Origin: Halarcobacter sp.
Lineage (GTDB): Bacteria > Campylobacterota > Campylobacteria > Campylobacterales > Arcobacteraceae
Length of the DNA: 64,000 nucleotides
Reading direction: 5' to 3'
Assembly (NCBI RefSeq): GCF_963675975.1
Contig: NZ_OY780939.1
Span: 682,001 to 746,000, forward strand
Below are positions 46,041 through 53,392 of the stretch, one piece after another (the first letter of the stretch is position 1; each line of letters begins with the position of its first letter). The notes beneath the pieces were generated by a model. It did no database searches. It was not told the DNA's origin and saw only the letters and a program-made list of their open reading frames with translations. The translations under genes and the position numbers were made by a program.

Positions 46041-46847
46041 ATGAATGAATTATTAGTTTTAGTTCCAATTTTACTTGCAAGTGGGGTAGTTGCTGGTTTG
46101 CTTGCAGGATTACTTGGTGTTGGTGGAGGAATTGTGATTGTTCCTATGCTTTATCATATTTTTATTTATATGAATATTGATATCTCAATTGCTATGCCAT
46201 TATCTATTGGAACATCTTTATCAACTATTGTTGTAACTTCAATAATATCAGCTAGATCTCACCATAAAAAAGGTGGGATTGATTGGGATTTATCTAAAAA
46301 ATGGATTCCATTTGTGATTCTTGGAGTTTTAATTGGAGCATTTTCATCTAAATTTATAGATGGAACAAATTTAAAATTTATGTTTGGTATTCTACTTTTA
46401 CTTGTATCTCTTAATATGATTATTAGTAGTTTTAAAAGTCTAGTAATAGCAGAATCTCTTCCAGGAAGATTTGGGCAATCTATTTTTGCTACACTTCTTG
46501 GTGGCTTTGCTTCTTTACTAGGAATTGGTGGGGGAACTTTGATGGTTCCTTTATTATCTTTATTCTCTTTTCCAATTCATAGAGCTGTTAGTACAGCTTC
46601 ATTGTTTGGTTTGATTATTAGTGTGCCTGCAACTATTGGATATATTATTGTGGGATGGAATGTAGAAAACCTACCATTAGCCTCTACAGGTTATGTTAAT
46701 TGGTTAGCATTTATAGTACTAGTTCCAATGACAATGTTTTTCGCACCATATGGTGTAAAACTAGCATATAAATTAAATGTAAAACAGTTAAAACTTGCTT
46801 TTGCTATATTCTTATTATGTGTTGGGATCAAAATGGTTTTAGTTTAA
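46041..46847 (+). CDS. TauE/SafE (TSUP) family membrane exporter
   Basis: A 268-residue membrane protein with about eight helices and the twin repeat motifs GLLAGLLGVGGGIVIVPML and ASLLGIGGGTLMVPLL. Members move sulfite, sulfoacetate or organic anions. It is the last gene of the TRAP operon, so it may release a product anion of the imported compound. Its end is covered by a perfect hairpin. Confidence 0.9.
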   Translation: MNELLVLVPILLASGVVAGLLAGLLGVGGGIVIVPMLYHIFIYMNIDISIAMPLSIGTSLSTIVVTSIISARSHHKKGGIDWDLSKKWIPFVILGVLIGAFSSKFIDGTNLKFMFGILLLLVSLNMIISSFKSLVIAESLPGRFGQSIFATLLGGFASLLGIGGGTLMVPLLSLFSFPIHRAVSTASLFGLIISVPATIGYIIVGWNVENLPLASTGYVNWLAFIVLVPMTMFFAPYGVKLAYKLNVKQLKLAFAIFLLCVGIKMVLV

Positions 46848-46857
46848 AACCATTTTG
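46829..46857. terminator. Hairpin at the end of the TRAP operon
   Basis: CAAAATGGTTTTA and TAAAACCATTTTG form a perfect thirteen-base-pair stem with a GTT loop that contains the region of the stop codon. There is no strong T-run, so factor-independent termination is probable only. Confidence 0.55.
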
Positions 46858-46876
46858 ATAAAGGGATTAGCCTATT

Positions 46877-47158
46877 TTATTTTTTTAAATTTTTATAAAC
46901 TTCGTTGTTTTCTCTTCTACCAACAGTTAGAACTAAAACAACGACCTGTTCATCTTTTACTTCATAAGCTAGTCTATAACCAATAGTTTTTAATTTGATT
47001 TTATAAACATTTTCAAAACCACTTAACTTATCCTTTGGAATTCTTGGATTTTCAAGTCTCTCTTTTAGTTTCTTTTTAAACTGTTCTTTTATAGTACTAT
47101 TTAGTTTATTCCACTCTTTTAAAGCTTTTTGGTTAAACTCTAGGTTATAACTCATCAA
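46877..47158 (-). CDS. RelE/ParE-type mRNA interferase toxin
   Basis: A 93-residue toxin of the RelE/StbE family with the pattern LEFNQKALKEWNKL, VYKIKLKTIGYRLAYEV and VLVLTVGRRENNEVY. It is expected to cleave mRNA at the ribosome. It overlaps the antitoxin gene by 14 bases, the antitoxin coming first, as usual for type II systems. Confidence 0.9.
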   Translation of the reverse strand: MMSYNLEFNQKALKEWNKLNSTIKEQFKKKLKERLENPRIPKDKLSGFENVYKIKLKTIGYRLAYEVKDEQVVVLVLTVGRRENNEVYKNLKK

Positions 47159-47396
47159 TATTAACTTTGATAGGTTTTTCTATATCAGATAATCTTTCTT
47201 CTACTTTTTTAGATAAGTGATATTCTTCTACTATCTCCATAAGTTTTTCATATGTTTCTGATGGAATTAAGTATGCACTTGGGCTGTTATGATTTAAAAT
47301 AGCTATTGCTTCATCTCCTGCATTTTTTAGTAATTCTGTTGGAGATTTTTTAAGTTCTGTAATACTTGCTGTATAGTTTGCTAATATTGTATTCAT
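47145..47396 (-). CDS. Phd/YefM-type antitoxin
   Basis: An 83-residue antitoxin (StbD/Phd-YefM-like) with an N-terminal DNA-binding part ASITELKKSPTELL and AIAILNHNSPSAYLIP, and an acidic C-terminal tail that would bind the toxin. Such proteins repress their own operon. It is the first gene of the pair. Confidence 0.9.
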   Translation of the reverse strand: MNTILANYTASITELKKSPTELLKNAGDEAIAILNHNSPSAYLIPSETYEKLMEIVEEYHLSKKVEERLSDIEKPIKVNIDEL

Positions 47397-47688
47397 TTTA
47401 ATACCTTTTTAAGTACTTTTTTTAAGATTTAATTATACATCTAATTTAAATTATTGTCAATTACCCTACAGCCATCTTTGAAATACTTTTCCATAAGAAT
47501 GGAGGTATTTCATTTTTTAATTCCCAAATTATACTTATCAAATAAAAAAATGGTTAAAGGTGGAGTATATACAGGAAATTGATTAGAAACAATTAAATCT
47601 ATGTTATAAATAATTGATATATTCTGAGTAAATTGCATATATTTCATATCCATAATAATATTAAAATGGTTCTAGTTGATTTATATAT
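47397..47688. other. Gap without recognised gene between antitoxin and urtE
   Basis: About 290 bases of AT-rich sequence. The part next to the antitoxin must hold its promoter. An open frame of 27 codons runs from an ATG at 47499 on the plus strand, but it has no recognisable relative. I see no tRNA. The gap ends in a hairpin whose T-run points to a plus-strand transcript. Confidence 0.4.
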
Positions 47689-47725
47689 AAGGGACGGTTA
47701 CTTTTTTAGTAAATCCCTTTTTTTA
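47689..47725 (+). terminator. Orphan hairpin terminator with plus-strand T-run
   Basis: AAGGGA..TTACT pairs with AGTAA..TCCCTT around a T-rich loop, and TTTTTTT follows on the plus strand. It may also stop the minus-strand urt transcript, whose last gene ends at 47726, but the T-run favours a plus-strand RNA. Confidence 0.65.
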
Positions 47726-48421
47726 TTATACTGATAGATATTGTTCTACTATCTCATCACTTAAGTGTTCTATCTCACCTTTTGCAACAACATTTCCTCT
47801 ATCTAGTAGATAAAAATCATCTCCATGTCTTCTTGCAAATGGTAGTTTTTGTTCAACTAAAATAACAGTTATCTTTTCCTCTTTTGTAAGGTAATCAATA
47901 ACTCCTCCAATTTGTTGAACTATATTTGGCTGAATACCTTCACTTGGCTCATCTAGGATTAAAAGTTTTGGTTCTAAACAAAGAGCTCTTCCTATTGCTA
48001 ATTGTTGTTGTTGTCCTCCACTAAGGTCTCCACCTTTTCTTTTTAACATATCTTTTAAAACTGGAAATAGCTCATATATCTTTTCAGGAACTTGTTTTAA
48101 GCCATTTCTGTTTCCTAATAATCCAATTTCTAAATTCTCTTTAACAGTTAGTTGTGAGAATATCTCTCTTCCTTGTGGAACATAACCTATACCAAGTCCT
48201 GCTCTTTTTTCACTTCCTAATTTACTAATATCTTTGTCTTCATAAATAATTTGACCACTTTTAATAGGAAGTAATCCCATAATAGCTTTTGCTAAAGTTG
48301 TTTTACCAACTCCATTTCTTCCCATAAGACAAGTACATTTCGCAGGTTCAATCTCTAAGTTTAAATCCCAAAGAGTATGACTTTGTCCATAAAATTGGTT
48401 TAAATTCTTTATATTTATCAT
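47726..48421 (-). CDS. urtE: Urea ABC transporter ATP-binding protein UrtE
   Basis: A 231-residue ATPase with Walker A GRNGVGKTT, signature LSGGQQQQLAIGRAL and Walker B LLILDEPSEGIQP, the last being typical of UrtE/LivF. It powers urea uptake with UrtD. It begins one base after urtD and is the last gene of the urt operon. Confidence 0.96.
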   Translation of the reverse strand: MINIKNLNQFYGQSHTLWDLNLEIEPAKCTCLMGRNGVGKTTLAKAIMGLLPIKSGQIIYEDKDISKLGSEKRAGLGIGYVPQGREIFSQLTVKENLEIGLLGNRNGLKQVPEKIYELFPVLKDMLKRKGGDLSGGQQQQLAIGRALCLEPKLLILDEPSEGIQPNIVQQIGGVIDYLTKEEKITVILVEQKLPFARRHGDDFYLLDRGNVVAKGEIEHLSDEIVEQYLSV

Positions 48422-48422
48422 C

Positions 48423-49211
48423 TTACTCTCCTAGATATACTTTTCTAACTTTCTCATTGTTCTGAACATCTTTCATAGAACCCTCTGCCAAAACAGAACC
48501 CTCATGAAGTACTGTAACCTTTTTTGCAATACTTCTAATAAACTCCATATCATGTTCAACAACCACAACAGAATGATTTTTTGAAAGCTCAGTTAAGATT
48601 TGACCTGTTTTTTCAACTTCACCTGGAGTCATACCAGCAACTGGTTCATCAACTAATAAAAGCTTTGGACTTTGCATAAGAAGCATTCCTATTTCAAGCC
48701 ACTGTTTTTGTCCATGTGAAAGGATAGAAGCTGGATTGTTATAGTGCTCTTTTAGACCAATTAGTTCCATAGTCTCTTCTATTTTATCTTTTTGCTCTCC
48801 ACTAAGTTTTGCAAATAAAGTTTTGAAAAATCTTTTATCATCTTTCATAGCAAGTTCAAGGTTTTCAAAAATTGAGTGACCTTCAAATACTGTTGGTTTT
48901 TGAAACTTTCTTCCAATACCAATTTCGGCAATTGTTGGCTCATCCATTTCTAATAGATTTGCTGCTTGTCCAAAAATAACATCCCCTTTATCTGGTTTTG
49001 TTTTTCCTGTAATTACATCCATCATAGTAGATTTTCCTGCACCATTTGCCCCAATGATACATCTTAATTCTTCATATTCTATTGATAAAGATAAAGAGTT
49101 TAAAGCTTTAAATCCATCAAAACTAACTGTAACATCATCTAAATAAAGGATTCTATCACCTTTTTTTAAATCACCTACATTTTGTTCATTATCATGTTTA
49201 AGCAGTAGCAT
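48423..49211 (-). CDS. urtD: Urea ABC transporter ATP-binding protein UrtD
   Basis: A 262-residue ATPase with Walker A GANGAGKST, RKFQKPTVFEGHSIFENLEL, signature LSHGQKQWLEIGMLL and Walker B LLLVDEPVAGMTP; the HGQKQWLEIG form is characteristic of UrtD. It overlaps urtC by 14 bases. Confidence 0.96.
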   Translation of the reverse strand: MLLLKHDNEQNVGDLKKGDRILYLDDVTVSFDGFKALNSLSLSIEYEELRCIIGANGAGKSTMMDVITGKTKPDKGDVIFGQAANLLEMDEPTIAEIGIGRKFQKPTVFEGHSIFENLELAMKDDKRFFKTLFAKLSGEQKDKIEETMELIGLKEHYNNPASILSHGQKQWLEIGMLLMQSPKLLLVDEPVAGMTPGEVEKTGQILTELSKNHSVVVVEHDMEFIRSIAKKVTVLHEGSVLAEGSMKDVQNNEKVRKVYLGE

Positions 49212-50328
49212 TAGAAAGCTCCTTTTTATCTTTTCTCAAATTTAATTTTGAAATAAGTCCAACTACACCTTTTGGTAAGAATAGAGTTACTACAACAAAT
49301 AAACCACCTAAAGCATATAACCAAACTTCTGGAAGAGCAGAGGTAAAATATGTACTTGCATAATTTACGATAAATGCTCCAACTATTGCACCATATAAAG
49401 TTCCTCTTCCACCGATTGCAACCCAGATAACAAGTTCGATTGAAAATAATGGTGAGAATACATTTGGATTTATAATTCCCACTTGTGGTACATATAAAGC
49501 CCCAGCAACACCAGCCATAGCGGCACTTACTATAAAAATAAAAAGTTTATATTGCTCAACTTTATATCCTATAAATCTTGTTCTACTCTCGGCATCCCTA
49601 ATAGCTATACAAACACGTCCTAGTCTTGAGTTTATAATAAATCTTGCTATTAAATACCCTGCAAAAAGAGCAAGGAAAGAGATTATAAGTAAAACTATTC
49701 TTGTACTATCAGCTTGTAAATCGAAACCTAAAATATCTTTAAAGTCTGTAAGTCCATTGTTTCCACCAAATCCCATGTCATTTCTAAAAAATGCTAACAT
49801 AAGAGCATAAGTCATAGCTTGAGTGATGATTGATAAATAAACTCCTGTAACTCTTGATCTAAATGCTAAGTATCCAAATACAAAAGCTAATAATCCAGGA
49901 ACAAACATAATCATAATAAGTGTAAAAATAGGATTATCAAAACCATACCAAAACCAAGGTAACTCTTTAAGGTTCATAAATACCATAAAGTCAGGTAATT
50001 CAGGATTTCCATAAACACCTCTATCACCTATTTGTCTCATAAGATACATACCCATTGCATATCCACCAAGGGCAAAAAATGCACCATGACCAAGACTAAG
50101 TATTCCTATATATCCCCAAACTAAATCAAGAGCAAGTGCTAAAAGAGCAAAAGCTAAATATTTACCAAGAAGAGTAACTGTATATGTTGAAACATAAAGT
50201 GCCGAATCTTGTGGTAAAAGAAGGTTTGCAAAAGCAACATAAATAACTACTAATGCAAGTATTCCTAATACTATTTTACCACCTTTATCATTTTCTAAAA
50301 TTTGTAAAAATATTGGTTTTCGTTTCAT
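49198..50328 (-). CDS. urtC: Urea ABC transporter permease UrtC
   Basis: A 376-residue membrane permease with about ten helices. The start at 50328 is chosen because AAGGTGG stands just before it; the frame continues upstream into urtB. Motifs are ALALDLVWGYIGILSLGHGAFFALGGYAMGMYL, here in several blocks, SRVTGVYLSIITQA and WVAIGGRGTLYGAIVGA. It pairs with UrtB in the membrane; its ATG lies eleven bases after the urtB stop. Confidence 0.95.
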   Translation of the reverse strand: MKRKPIFLQILENDKGGKIVLGILALVVIYVAFANLLLPQDSALYVSTYTVTLLGKYLAFALLALALDLVWGYIGILSLGHGAFFALGGYAMGMYLMRQIGDRGVYGNPELPDFMVFMNLKELPWFWYGFDNPIFTLIMIMFVPGLLAFVFGYLAFRSRVTGVYLSIITQAMTYALMLAFFRNDMGFGGNNGLTDFKDILGFDLQADSTRIVLLIISFLALFAGYLIARFIINSRLGRVCIAIRDAESRTRFIGYKVEQYKLFIFIVSAAMAGVAGALYVPQVGIINPNVFSPLFSIELVIWVAIGGRGTLYGAIVGAFIVNYASTYFTSALPEVWLYALGGLFVVVTLFLPKGVVGLISKLNLRKDKKELSNATA

Positions 50329-50338
50329 CTTTTCCACC

Positions 50339-51940
50339 TTAGTCTTGAGCATCTCGACCTTTTTGAGGGAAAAGCCCTCTAGGTCTTTTTTGAATAAATA
50401 GGATAATAAATACAAGGATAATAACTTTTGCTAAAACTGCCCCTGCAACTGGTTCTATAAATTTGTTGATTTCTCCAAGTGTAATTGCACCAATTAGTGT
50501 TCCCCATAGGTTACCAACTCCACCAAATACAACAACCATAAAACTATCTACAATATATGCTTGTCCTAGATTTGGTCCCACATTTGTAAGTTGAGATAAT
50601 GCAACCCCTGCAATACCAGCAATACCTGAACCAATACCAAATGTCATAGCATCTATCCATGAAGTTTTTATCCCCATTGCCTGAGCCATTTGTCTATTTT
50701 GTGTAACAGCTCTAACTTTTAAACCTAATGAAGTTTTATTTAAAACCATTAAGATTCCAATAAATACCAAAATAGCAAAGATAATGATATATAATCTATT
50801 GTATGTAAGTGAAAGTGCACTGTTTATCTCCAATGCTCCACTCATCCAATCAGGAGTTTTAACCTCTTGATTTAGTGGAGAATAGATTGTTCTTACTATT
50901 TGTTGTAATATTAAACTAATCCCAAATGTAGCAAGTAAAGTCTCAAGTGGTCTTCCATATAAGTGTTTAATTACAAGTCTTTCAATAATAATACCAACTA
51001 TACCACTTACAATAAATGCAGCAGGAATAGCTACAATAATTGAGTATTCTATTAAGTTTGGCATAATTTGTTGAAGAGTATATGTAGTATATGCTCCAAT
51101 CATCATCATCTCACCATGGGCCATATTAATAACTTTCATTACACCAAATGTAATTGCAAGTCCAATAGCTGCAAGAAGTAAAACAGAACCCATACTAAGA
51201 CCAAAAAATGCTTTTTCTAAAACACCATAATATGATCTGATTGTTTCAACAGATGAAATTGAGCTATTTGCAGCTTTTTGTAACTCTTTACTAATACCCT
51301 CTTTATTTGCAATTGTTTTTAGTGTTGCTAGAGTATCTGAAGAGATAAAATCACTTAAGTCTTTAACTGCTTTGATTTGCTCTTCACCACTTGAATATTT
51401 TGCTAAAATAATTGTCTTAGCTTCAAGTAATACCTCTTTTACTTCACTATCTTTCTCTTTTGATAAAGCTTTTTCTATTAACTCTTTTGAGTCTTCATCT
51501 ACATTTGATAAGATATTTTTTGCTGATTTAAGCCTTATCTCTTTCTTTTTTGAGAAAAGATTCATCTCTGCTAGATTTGATTTAATAATACTTCTTAATC
51601 TATTATTTGTTTTTACTTTTTTAAACTCTCTTCTATTTTGTGGTTTAAGCGTTTTACCCTCTAAAAAAGTTTTTGTGTGATAAGTACTTCCCTCTTTTTT
51701 TTCTAGAAGTACAAATATTCCCTCTTTTTTTGTATAAAGAAGGTCACCCTCTACCATCTTTTTAAGTAAAATCTCTGTTCTGTCATCTTCTGCATATTTT
51801 TCAACTAATTCTTTAACAACTTTTGCTTTTGTTTTAAAAGATTGTGTTTTTAATTTTTCGATATCAGTTTCAAAATTTGCAAATAGTGAGCTTAAGAAAA
51901 ATAAATTAAGAAAGATTATTTTTAAAAAATTGATTTTCAT
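50339..51940 (-). CDS. urtB: Urea ABC transporter permease UrtB
   Basis: A 533-residue permease. Residues 1-20 form a signal peptide, residues 25-225 an extracytoplasmic helical domain rich in Lys/Glu, typical of UrtB proteins, and the rest a branched-chain-type permease (GLAITFGVMKVINMAHGEMM, LLATFGISLILQQIVR, VVFGGVGNLWGTLIGA). A hairpin terminator separates it from urtA. Confidence 0.95.
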   Translation of the reverse strand: MKINFLKIIFLNLFFLSSLFANFETDIEKLKTQSFKTKAKVVKELVEKYAEDDRTEILLKKMVEGDLLYTKKEGIFVLLEKKEGSTYHTKTFLEGKTLKPQNRREFKKVKTNNRLRSIIKSNLAEMNLFSKKKEIRLKSAKNILSNVDEDSKELIEKALSKEKDSEVKEVLLEAKTIILAKYSSGEEQIKAVKDLSDFISSDTLATLKTIANKEGISKELQKAANSSISSVETIRSYYGVLEKAFFGLSMGSVLLLAAIGLAITFGVMKVINMAHGEMMMIGAYTTYTLQQIMPNLIEYSIIVAIPAAFIVSGIVGIIIERLVIKHLYGRPLETLLATFGISLILQQIVRTIYSPLNQEVKTPDWMSGALEINSALSLTYNRLYIIIFAILVFIGILMVLNKTSLGLKVRAVTQNRQMAQAMGIKTSWIDAMTFGIGSGIAGIAGVALSQLTNVGPNLGQAYIVDSFMVVVFGGVGNLWGTLIGAITLGEINKFIEPVAGAVLAKVIILVFIILFIQKRPRGLFPQKGRDAQD

Positions 51941-51955
51941 ATAAGTGCCTTTTGT

Positions 51956-52002
51956 AAAAAAGAGAGGAGAAATTAGTAGGAGATAAACCCCTCTCTTTTT
52001 TT
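51956..52002 (-). terminator. Attenuator-like terminator between urtA and urtB
   Basis: On the minus strand AAAAAAGAGAGG pairs with CCTCTCTTTTTT around a loop of about 22 bases and is followed by a T-run. It would let urtA be made in excess over the membrane genes, common for binding-protein operons. Confidence 0.7.
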
Positions 52003-52008
52003 AGATTT

Positions 52009-53283
52009 TTAGTAGTTTTGACCTGAACACTTTTTAGTTACAGTGTTGTAGTTACCACAATTAATTGGTGCAGTCCAGTCAGCAATTACATCTTTTGAAG
52101 ATGGTAAGAAATCTGACCAAGCATCACCTGGAACCTCTTCTGTTGAGAATACAGTTTCAAATTGACCATCTTCTTGAATCTCACCAATAAGTACTGGTTT
52201 TGTTAAGTGATGGTTTTTAAGCATTTTTGCTGTTCCACCTGTTAAGTTAGGAACTTCAAGACCAATAATAGCTTTACTTACAGCATCAACATCAGTAGTA
52301 CCAGCTTTTTCAACAGCTTTTACCCAAAGGTTGAAACCAATATATGTAGCTTCCATAGGGTCATTTGTAACTCTTTTGTCATCTTTAATGAATTTTTTCC
52401 AAGTTTTGATAAACTCATCATTTAAGTCAGATTCTGCACTTTGGAAGTAGTTCCACGCAGCTAAGTGACCAACTAGAGGTTTTGTATCTAAACCTGATAA
52501 CTCTTCTTCACCAACTGAGAAAGCTACAACTGGAATATCTTCAGCAGAAATACCTTGGTTACCTAATTCTTTATAGAAAGGAACGTTTGCATCACCATTG
52601 ATTGTAGAAACAACTGCTGTTTTCTTACCTGCATTACCAAATTTTTTGATATCACTTACAATACTTTGCCAATCAGAGTGACCAAATGGAGTATAGTTAA
52701 TCATAATATCAGAAGCTGGAACACCTTTAGCTTTTAAATAAGCCTCTAAGATTTTATTTGTTGTTCTTGGATAAACGTAGTCAGTACCAGCTAAAACCCA
52801 TCTTTTAACACCGATTTCATTCATTAAGTAATCAACTGCAGGAATCGCTTGTTGGTTTGGCGCAGCACCTGTATAAAATACATTTTTAGAAGACTCTTCA
52901 CCCTCATATTGTACAGGGTAGAATAATAGTCCATTTAACTCTTCAACAACTGGAAGAACTGATTTTCTAGAAACTGATGTCCAACAACCAAATGTTACAT
53001 CAACTTTATCTTGAGTTAATAATCCTCTCATTTTTTCAGCAAATAGTGGCCAGTTTGAAGCTGGGTCAACTACTACAGGCTCAAGTTTCTTCCCTAAAAC
53101 CCCACCTTTTTTATTTTGTTCATCAATTAACATTAAAACTGTATCTTTTAATGTAGTCTCTGAAATTGCCATTGTTCCAGACAGTGAGTGTAATACACCA
53201 ACTTTGATAGTATCAGCAGCGTGAACTAACATTCCACCTACAAGGGCAGATGTTACAATTGCTTTTGCAAACATTTTCTTCAT
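52009..53283 (-). CDS. urtA: Urea ABC transporter substrate-binding protein UrtA
   Basis: A 424-residue periplasmic urea-binding protein with a signal peptide (AIVTSALVGGMLVHA). The start at 53283 has AAAGGAG eight bases upstream; the longer frame lacks a ribosome-binding site. Family motifs are VGVLHSLSGTMAISETTLKD, TFGCWTSVSRKSVLPVVE and LFYPVQYEGEESS. It is the first gene of urtABCDE. Confidence 0.97.
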   Translation of the reverse strand: MKKMFAKAIVTSALVGGMLVHAADTIKVGVLHSLSGTMAISETTLKDTVLMLIDEQNKKGGVLGKKLEPVVVDPASNWPLFAEKMRGLLTQDKVDVTFGCWTSVSRKSVLPVVEELNGLLFYPVQYEGEESSKNVFYTGAAPNQQAIPAVDYLMNEIGVKRWVLAGTDYVYPRTTNKILEAYLKAKGVPASDIMINYTPFGHSDWQSIVSDIKKFGNAGKKTAVVSTINGDANVPFYKELGNQGISAEDIPVVAFSVGEEELSGLDTKPLVGHLAAWNYFQSAESDLNDEFIKTWKKFIKDDKRVTNDPMEATYIGFNLWVKAVEKAGTTDVDAVSKAIIGLEVPNLTGGTAKMLKNHHLTKPVLIGEIQEDGQFETVFSTEEVPGDAWSDFLPSSKDVIADWTAPINCGNYNTVTKKCSGQNY

Positions 53284-53302
53284 TTGTACTCCTTTGTGAT
53301 TA

Positions 53303-53319
53303 AATATCATTTTGATATT
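53303..53319. promoter_or_regulatory. Palindromic operator candidate before urtA
   Basis: AATATCA-TTT-TGATATT, a perfect 17-base inverted repeat about 20 bases upstream of the urtA start. A TATACT -10-like element lies beyond it on the minus strand. The binding factor is unknown. Confidence 0.4.
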
Positions 53320-53392
53320 CTATGGTGGAAGTATAAAAAAGTTGTGTTGTCTTAGTGTTGTTTTTTTTAAAACATTTTAAAATTGTGGTATA

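Noticed and set aside
46877-47396. RelE-Phd pair as part of a larger defence island or prophage
   Set aside because: The flanks are metabolic transport operons with no integrase, methylase or phage genes, so it is treated as a solitary toxin-antitoxin system.
47499-47582. Small 27-codon gene in the antitoxin-urtE gap
   Set aside because: No ribosome-binding site before the ATG and no recognisable relative. Other frames in the same stretch are equally open.
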